A stretch of 64,000 nucleotides of DNA from Pseudoalteromonas sp. R3 (GTDB taxonomy: Bacteria > Pseudomonadota > Gammaproteobacteria > Enterobacterales > Alteromonadaceae), in the NCBI RefSeq assembly GCF_004014715.1, contig NZ_CP034835.1, positions 2,480,001 through 2,544,000 of the forward strand, in the 5' to 3' direction. The position numbers and the translations under genes are program-made. Each line of letters starts with the position of its first letter. Position 1 is the first letter of the stretch. Below are positions 59,077 through 64,000 of the stretch, piece after piece. The notes below the pieces were generated by a model. That model ran no database searches and was not told where the DNA came from. It saw only the letters and a list, made by a program, of their open reading frames with translations.

Positions 59077-61659
59077 ATGTTTAAACGCACGCTTTTATCT
59101 ACTGCCATTTTTCTTTCTCTTGCAGCCTCTGCAAATATGAGCGAAGACTACCGTTTAGCCAAGGTTGCTAAACCAATAAAACAACATGTCAGTTTAGATG
59201 TAGACCCCGCTAAGGAGCGTTTTTCAGGGCAAACCGTCATTGATATTCAAGTGTTAGAAGAGACCCGTTTTATTGAGTTAAATGGGCTTGATTACGCTAT
59301 TGAATTTGCCAAACTACTCGGCGATAAACAATGTGATCTAAAAGATACAATGTTGAAGACAGGCAAAGTAAAACTCGCTTGCGACACACTTATCCCAAAA
59401 GGGCAATATAGCCTAAAAATTGCGTTCGATGCGCCTTATAATCGCCAAAGCGTTGGCCTTTATAAGTCAGTAGATAGAGGCGTGCCATACCTCTTTACAC
59501 AATTCCAAATGAGTGACGCAAGGCGTGCCTTCCCCGTATTTGATGAGCCTGAATTTAAAATCCCTTTTCAGCTCACCATTACCGCGCCTTCTTCACAAAA
59601 AGTTTATGCCAACACCCCTGTGATTAAGACCAGTTCAAATGATGGGAAAACAACGCACTATTTTGATAAAACGCCGCCGTTGTCTTCTTACTTAGTCGCG
59701 CTTGCCGTAGGACCTTTTGAGGAAATGCCCGTTGAGAAAATGTCGGTTCCGGGCAATATTGTGACACCACATGGGAAAATTGGTATTGCTGACTCTGCGA
59801 TTAAAGAAACGCCCAAAATCCTACATGCACTAGAGCAGTACTTTAATATTCCATATGCATACAAAAAGCTAGATCAAGTAGCACTACCAGAGTTTCCTTA
59901 TGGCGCAATGGAAAACGCAGGATTAATTACCTACCGCGAAGAAATCCTGCTTGTTGACCCCATTACGCAACCTCGCGACGAGTTTGACACACATTTATAC
60001 GTTATTGCTCATGAACTTGCGCATCAGTGGTACGGTAACCTGGTGACCTTGAAGTGGTGGAATGACATGTGGCTGAATGAAGCATTCGCAACGTGGATTG
60101 GTGGGAAAGTAATCACCAATTTGTACCCAGAGCTAGAGCGTGATTTATTGCTGCCACAACATAATGCCATGCTCAGAGATGCCATGGTCACCACAAAGCC
60201 TATTCGTAAGCCTATAAACAACTCAGACGATATTATGGATGGATTAGGCCTTGCTTACTCTAAAGGCAGTGCCGTGCTTTCTATGGTTGAAGAATGGATT
60301 GGCCATGAAGTCTTCCAACAAGGCATGCGGAATTACATCAAAAAATATGCCTTTAAAAATGCGGAAGCAAAAGACTTATGGTCTGAACTTGAAGCTGTCT
60401 CTAAAAAAGATGTCCCGGGTGTCTTAGATTCGTTTGTCTCTCAGTCTTCCTTTCCTTTAATAGATTTTGCTCAGTCTGGCAAAACTATCACTCTGAGTCA
60501 GACTCGATTTTTACCTAAAGGTCAACAAGCCAAAGAGCAGCTTTGGAAAGTTCCGGTCTCTATCAAGTATGGTGACAACAACGGGAATGTCGCCACCAAA
60601 AGAGTGCTGCTAACCAAGCAAACTCAATCGGTTACACTCGATTTTGAACCTACCTGGGTGTACCCCAATGACAATGCCATTGGCTACTACTTATGGTCCA
60701 TGCCAGAAACACAGTATCAAGCTGTATTGGCACGGGCAGATAAAGCATTAAACACGCGAGAGAAGCTTTCTTTAATAGAAACAACCAAGCAACTTATGGA
60801 TGCAGATAAAATTAATGCCTATACCCTGCTTGCATCTCTCAACACATTTACTAATGATGACCATCCGAAGGTTGCCGCCAGTGCGTTAAAAGAGATTGTA
60901 AACAATATGCACACCTTCGAGACAGAGAAAAATCAACCTCTGTGGCGGTCTTTAATCTCTCAAAAAGTATCAGATGCAATTGAGCGATATGGCTTTGAGA
61001 AACAAATCGGGGAGTCTGACACGGTTTCTGAGTTAAGAGCAATCGTATTCAAACTGGCTGCTTTTGAAGTACAAGATCCTAACATCATCACTGAAGCACA
61101 AAAGCAAACAGCTCAGTTCTTTAAAGATCCCAGCAAAGTAGACCCTTATTTAATAAATACTTACCTTGAAGTTGCGGCTTACTATGGCGATCAGGCACTA
61201 CTCGACCAATTTAAATCAACGATTGAACAAACAGCCGTTCCCAGTATTCGTGTAAAATTATTGTCAGCCCTTGGCTACTTTAACCAACAGGATCTTCAGT
61301 CTCAGGTACAAAGCTACCTGTTAACTGATAAATTAACGGCATCAGATACACCCACAGTTCTGATAGGGTTAGGTTATCGTCCAGAGCGAAAAGCAAAAAT
61401 GAACCAGTGGATTTTTGACAACTTCGAGCAACTCGCAAAACGTGTTCCGCCTTTTGTGGTTTCTTATCTTCCCTATATTTCAATGCCAAAATGCCACGAG
61501 AAAAGCTTAAAAGATATTAAGTCGTTCTATGAAGCAAAAGTAGAGACATTCCCAGGTATAGGCAAAAGCTTACCCTCAGCAGAACTCAGATTAAACTCTT
61601 GCTTATCTTTACAAAAAAGAGAGCTTGCCTCAGCTGAGCGTTTCTTGAAACAACTGTAA
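59077..61659 (+). CDS. Secreted M1-family metallo-aminopeptidase
   Basis: An 860-residue zinc aminopeptidase. It starts MFKRTLLSTAIFLSLAASA, a signal peptide. The substrate-binding GAMEN motif is at about 276-280, the zinc motif HELAHQWYGN starts at about 312, and the third ligand lies in WLNEAFATW near 335. A helical ERAP1-like C-terminal domain follows to the end. It should trim N-terminal amino acids from peptides in the periplasm or outside the cell. AAAGGA precedes the start. It is divergent from the eCIS operon and ends in its own terminator, so it is a separate unit. Confidence 0.93.
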   Translation: MFKRTLLSTAIFLSLAASANMSEDYRLAKVAKPIKQHVSLDVDPAKERFSGQTVIDIQVLEETRFIELNGLDYAIEFAKLLGDKQCDLKDTMLKTGKVKLACDTLIPKGQYSLKIAFDAPYNRQSVGLYKSVDRGVPYLFTQFQMSDARRAFPVFDEPEFKIPFQLTITAPSSQKVYANTPVIKTSSNDGKTTHYFDKTPPLSSYLVALAVGPFEEMPVEKMSVPGNIVTPHGKIGIADSAIKETPKILHALEQYFNIPYAYKKLDQVALPEFPYGAMENAGLITYREEILLVDPITQPRDEFDTHLYVIAHELAHQWYGNLVTLKWWNDMWLNEAFATWIGGKVITNLYPELERDLLLPQHNAMLRDAMVTTKPIRKPINNSDDIMDGLGLAYSKGSAVLSMVEEWIGHEVFQQGMRNYIKKYAFKNAEAKDLWSELEAVSKKDVPGVLDSFVSQSSFPLIDFAQSGKTITLSQTRFLPKGQQAKEQLWKVPVSIKYGDNNGNVATKRVLLTKQTQSVTLDFEPTWVYPNDNAIGYYLWSMPETQYQAVLARADKALNTREKLSLIETTKQLMDADKINAYTLLASLNTFTNDDHPKVAASALKEIVNNMHTFETEKNQPLWRSLISQKVSDAIERYGFEKQIGESDTVSELRAIVFKLAAFEVQDPNIITEAQKQTAQFFKDPSKVDPYLINTYLEVAAYYGDQALLDQFKSTIEQTAVPSIRVKLLSALGYFNQQDLQSQVQSYLLTDKLTASDTPTVLIGLGYRPERKAKMNQWIFDNFEQLAKRVPPFVVSYLPYISMPKCHEKSLKDIKSFYEAKVETFPGIGKSLPSAELRLNSCLSLQKRELASAERFLKQL

Positions 61660-61669
61660 ACATCATTTT

Positions 61670-61695
61670 GAGTAATAGGGAGCCCCCTATTACTC
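61670..61695 (+). terminator. Rho-independent terminator of the aminopeptidase gene
   Basis: A perfect 11-bp stem GAGTAATAGGG (61670-61680) and CCCTATTACTC (61685-61695) with a 4-base loop is followed by ACTTTTGATT. It lies 11 bases after the stop codon. Confidence 0.85.
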
Positions 61696-61930
61696 ACTTT
61701 TGATTACCATCTCGCAATATCTACCTGCGTTGTTTAGCTTCTCTTGATGTAACGCATTGCGTTCTTGTTTATTGGAAATATTTTCGTGAGTGAAAATGGT
61801 TTCTATACCTTGATTAGCCTGCTTCCATTACTGAGTGTTTTTAAACTTTACTCCATTATGTAATGACTCTAGATATTGTTCTGACGATTCAACGACTCTT
61901 CACATTTTAACAATGCGTTCCTTCGACTCA

Positions 61931-62314
61931 TCAGTTAAACTCTTCACCGAATCTATCATAACGTTTAGGAAAGTAACCCCAAATTCTTATCACAGAGTTC
62001 GTTGCTTCAAACTCCATTCCAATCTTTTTAACAAGCGTTAAAACTTGCTCTGAATAATCAATATCAATCCACTCTACACAAAGTAGCGGAAAGGGTAGAT
62101 GATAATGCCACTCGTTTTCCCAGCCAGAAATATAACCAGTAACTACTTTGGTTCTATAACAAGGCTTTTCGGAAAACTCTCGAACTTCAGAAATTAACTC
62201 ATTCCATTTGGTATTATTTAGGGCTCCAACTAATTGCTTCTTAGCAATAGCTCTCTTGGCTTCTTTTACGTAATTTTCATCAGATACGGCATTAGCCATT
62301 GGCAGAAGACTCAT
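61931..62314 (-). CDS. DUF6678-like cassette protein
   Basis: A 127-residue soluble protein. The region ALNNTKWNELISEVREFSEKPCYRTKVVTGYISGWENEWHYHLP followed by PLLCVEWIDI resembles DUF6678, a small family without known function often found in cassettes and beside immunity-type genes. The start is uncertain (62314, or ATG at 62299). It is on the minus strand like other cassette genes and follows the cupin gene after a hairpin (AAAAGTC / GACTTTT at 62342-62370). Confidence 0.6.
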   Translation of the reverse strand: MSLLPMANAVSDENYVKEAKRAIAKKQLVGALNNTKWNELISEVREFSEKPCYRTKVVTGYISGWENEWHYHLPFPLLCVEWIDIDYSEQVLTLVKKIGMEFEATNSVIRIWGYFPKRYDRFGEEFN

Positions 62315-62367
62315 GTGTATATAGTGAAGGAAGCCAACTGTTAAAAGTCCCTGCCTGCAACGACTTT

Positions 62368-62763
62368 TTATGCACCGTTTGGTCTATCTATGCTGTGTTC
62401 AGTTGGTTGAGGCGTAATTGTCATTACTTTCACACCAATAGGTGACTCAAACCGGTGCCAGACACCTTTAGGGATAACCAGCATTTGACCAGATGATAAT
62501 TCGTTGCGTTGTTCCTTTTCTCCACTCAAAAGAATTAATGTCGTTTCACCGCCCAAAACCTGAACGAATTCGTCACCATTTACATGCCTTTCCCATTCAC
62601 TATAACCTGAATAGTGAGCCACGTATATTCCGCCATCTCTATATTCAGATAACAGTGCAAATGCATTTTTGGCTTCTTCATCTGTAGTTTCGGGTGTTCT
62701 ATTTTTCAAAAATTCTACTTTAGTGAATTCATTTTCAATGGTAATCGCAACAGATTTCGACAC
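62368..62763 (-). CDS. Single-domain cupin
   Basis: The start is placed at the GTG at 62763 (VSKSVAITIENEFTKVEF, 131 residues) because AAAGGGAG precedes it. A longer frame runs into the IS10-like element. The cupin barrel shows GDEFVQVLGGETTLILLSG and LSSGQMLVIPKGVWHRFESPIGVKVMTI. The second cupin motif PxGxxH is complete; the first has H (ERHVNGDEF). It is a metal-binding small enzyme or sensor of unknown substrate. It lies just downstream of an attC end (GCGTTATGTACC), the normal cassette position. Confidence 0.78.
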   Translation of the reverse strand: MSKSVAITIENEFTKVEFLKNRTPETTDEEAKNAFALLSEYRDGGIYVAHYSGYSEWERHVNGDEFVQVLGGETTLILLSGEKEQRNELSSGQMLVIPKGVWHRFESPIGVKVMTITPQPTEHSIDRPNGA

Positions 62764-62784
62764 GTACTGGCTCCCTTTAGGTAC

Positions 62785-62797
62785 ATAACGCTTTAGT
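62785..62797 (-). other. attC end fragment left of IS10-like copy D
   Basis: The minus strand reads ACTAAAGCGTTAT, the closing end of an attC, cut by the IS copy D immediately inside the GCGTTA box. Confidence 0.6.
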
Positions 62798-63528
62798 CTG
62801 AGGAATCCCCAGATAATTATATTTAAAATCAATGTGATGGACACACAGTATTGATTGAACTAATTTATTTCGCCAAAAACCAAATAGATAACAACACCAT
62901 GCGTGATACTACCATCCTATACAATATGCTCAGAAAAAACTGCCCCAGATTCATGCCCGGCGTATTGATCCATTAATGCTGGCAACTAACTTGAAAAACA
63001 CCGGACTTTGCTCGATAGCAATAAACTCTCACTTACTGACTTTCCATTGGCAAACAGGGTCAAAATATGAAGGGCCCTGTCGCTGCAAGACACAACATTA
63101 AACGTATGGACCGACTGCTTGGCAACACTGATGCATAACGACCGACTTGCTATTTACCGCTTTCATGCATGCCTGACGTGTTGCGGAAATCCTATGCCTA
63201 TCTTGCTGGTCGACTGGACCGATGTGCGCGGACAACTGCGGTTGATGACTTTGCGTGCTTCCGTCAGCATTAAGGGACGTTCAATGATAGTGTATGAACG
63301 CACCTTCACATTTGCTCAATATAACTCACCTAAGCCGCACCAGTTGTTCCTTGATGAACTTGCCATTACCCATCTATAGAGAGCCTGCCTGATAAATGTA
63401 TTCCACTCATCGTGACCTGTGCTAGCTATCGAAATACCTGGTTTCGACAGGTCGATAAAAAAGTTGCTTTATTCATCTACTACTCCCCATGGGCGCTATA
63501 TTGGAGAGGTAAAACTTGGCCGAAAAAG
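62798..63528 (+). mobile_element. IS10-like element copy D (IS4 family), 3' truncated
   Basis: It begins CTGAGGAATCCCCAG next to CGCTTTAGT, the same position in attC as copies A-C. It diverges from the others after GGCCGAAAAAG at 63528, so the right end is missing. The transposase fragments read MRDTTILYNMLRK, then MHNDRLAIYRFHACLTC through FLDELA, with small insertions, a stop at 63377 and deletions. Near 62990 a 17-base insertion replaces TGA, and with adjoining bases it matches 20 bases at 3431-3450. Confidence 0.82.
62899..63528 (+). pseudogene. Transposase remnant of IS10-like copy D
   Basis: The N-terminal and first catalytic parts of the IS10-type transposase are recognisable (VDWTDVRGQLRLMTLRASVSIKGRSM). 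The frame is broken at 62985-63010 and after 63360, and the second aspartate and the YREK region are absent or damaged. It keeps CTGCTTGGCAAC, the four bases lost in copy C. It is inactive. Confidence 0.8.
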
Positions 63529-63529
63529 C

Positions 63530-63628
63530 TGATTGATTTGTGCTAGTATATCGATTAAAGCACAAAATCAAGCAACGAAAATTTGTCCAGCCTGCTTTAG
63601 CTGGCGATGCATGATGGCCTTGTTAAAT
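63530..63628 (-). other. attC site (right part, bordered by truncated IS copy D)
   Basis: GATTTGTGCT pairs with AGCACAAAATC. The minus strand opens TTTAACAAGGCC. The closing GCGTTA end is missing because of the truncated IS. It is very similar to the attC at 11435-11541. Confidence 0.65.
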
Positions 63629-63631
63629 ATA

Positions 63632-64000
63632 TTAGTTTTTTGCGCCATATTGCTTAAGTAACTTGGCTGCTTCTGAGTTTTTGTTTTCTTTTGCTATTTG
63701 TAAGGCTGATGTGTCGCAGCAACCTGTATTGGGTGAAGCACCGCTTTGCAATAATAACTTTAATATGGCTGTATCTTCGTGAGAAGCCGCATGCATTACC
63801 GGTGATGCCGTTGGCATACCGGAAAAGCATTTAATAGATATTGGTTCAGTTACACCGTTTGGGTTCGCTCCGAGATCTAGCGCAAACTGGACGGCATAGA
63901 TATTTTCTTGCGCCGCTGCAGTTTCAAGTAGATAAGAGAGCTTGGCCCTATCACAAACAGCTGCCCACGCACAGGCAGGTAGAATAAAGATAATAAGTAG
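63632..64000 (-). CDS. Secreted ankyrin-repeat protein (partial, runs off the window)
   Basis: The frame is open to the window edge. It reads LLIIFILPACAWA, the end of a signal peptide, then AVCDRAKLSYLLETAAAQE. Ankyrin repeats follow: NIYAVQFALDLGANPNGVTEP, HAASHEDTAILKLLLQSGASPNTGC and TSALQIAKENKNSEAAKLLKQYGA. An internal ATG at 63817 would give only 61 residues and is not the start. The protein should be periplasmic and bind another protein. It is a cassette gene, with the attC at 63530-63628 after its stop. The start codon lies beyond 64000. Confidence 0.8.
   Translation of the reverse strand, partial: LLIIFILPACAWAAVCDRAKLSYLLETAAAQENIYAVQFALDLGANPNGVTEPISIKCFSGMPTASPVMHAASHEDTAILKLLLQSGASPNTGCCDTSALQIAKENKNSEAAKLLKQYGAKN

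Overview
The window looks like an accessory-rich stretch of a marine gammaproteobacterial chromosome, most likely Pseudoalteromonas or a close relative. This is inferred from the cassette and attC style, an AFP/MAC-type extracellular contractile injection system (eCIS), a TPQVAGG-leader peptide and generally moderate GC; no marker gene settles the species.

Layout. (1) 0.4-3.1 kb: a MetE-like methyltransferase, a PAS-GGDEF diguanylate cyclase and a small double-glycine-leader peptide, followed by a decayed IS3 transposase. (2) About 4-24 kb: a cluster of integron cassettes without an integrase in the window. The attC sites read on the minus strand (5'-TAAC...GCGTTA-3'), and most cassette genes are also on the minus strand. 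They encode a COQ7-like protein, HxlR/SDR/bicupin, a SUKH-like protein, a PIN-domain protein, small membrane proteins and many unknowns. One cassette carries a tRNA-like gene with a greatly enlarged anticodon loop. It lies between a strong promoter and a protein with a HEPN-type RX4H motif. Three IS10-like elements and one IS1111-group element sit in the GCGTT end of attC sites. A long 185-bp repeat pair and a four-gene operon with a SLATT-like membrane protein close the cluster. (3) 24.2-24.8 kb: a tandem array of REP-like palindromes. (4) 24.8-31.8 kb: a five-gene operon mipA-like / periplasmic adaptor / RND pump / response regulator / histidine kinase. (5) 32.1-58.8 kb, minus strand: a nearly complete eCIS. 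In order of transcription it holds a small unknown, an Afp16-like cap, an unknown, one sheath, two tube proteins, DUF5908, a frameshifted Afp7-like LysM protein, a VgrG-like spike, PAAR, a gp25-like wedge, two large baseplate proteins, a 1609-aa tape-measure protein, two helical proteins, an unknown, an AAA+ ATPase, an 89-aa protein and a DUF4157 effector candidate. (6) 59.1-61.7 kb: a secreted M1 aminopeptidase. (7) 61.9-64 kb: a second cassette group (DUF6678-like, cupin, ankyrin) with a fourth, truncated IS10-like copy, again at attC.

The parts work as three modules: the particle (5), which probably loads and ejects the DUF4157 protein; the efflux/sensor operon (4); and the gene-capture regions (2 and 7), which bring in unrelated small functions and have attracted attC-landing insertion sequences. 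The most novel candidates are the tRNA-like/HEPN cassette, the repeated precise landing of IS10-like elements in attC, the poly-G frameshift in the eCIS afp7-like gene, and the uncharacterised eCIS accessory proteins.
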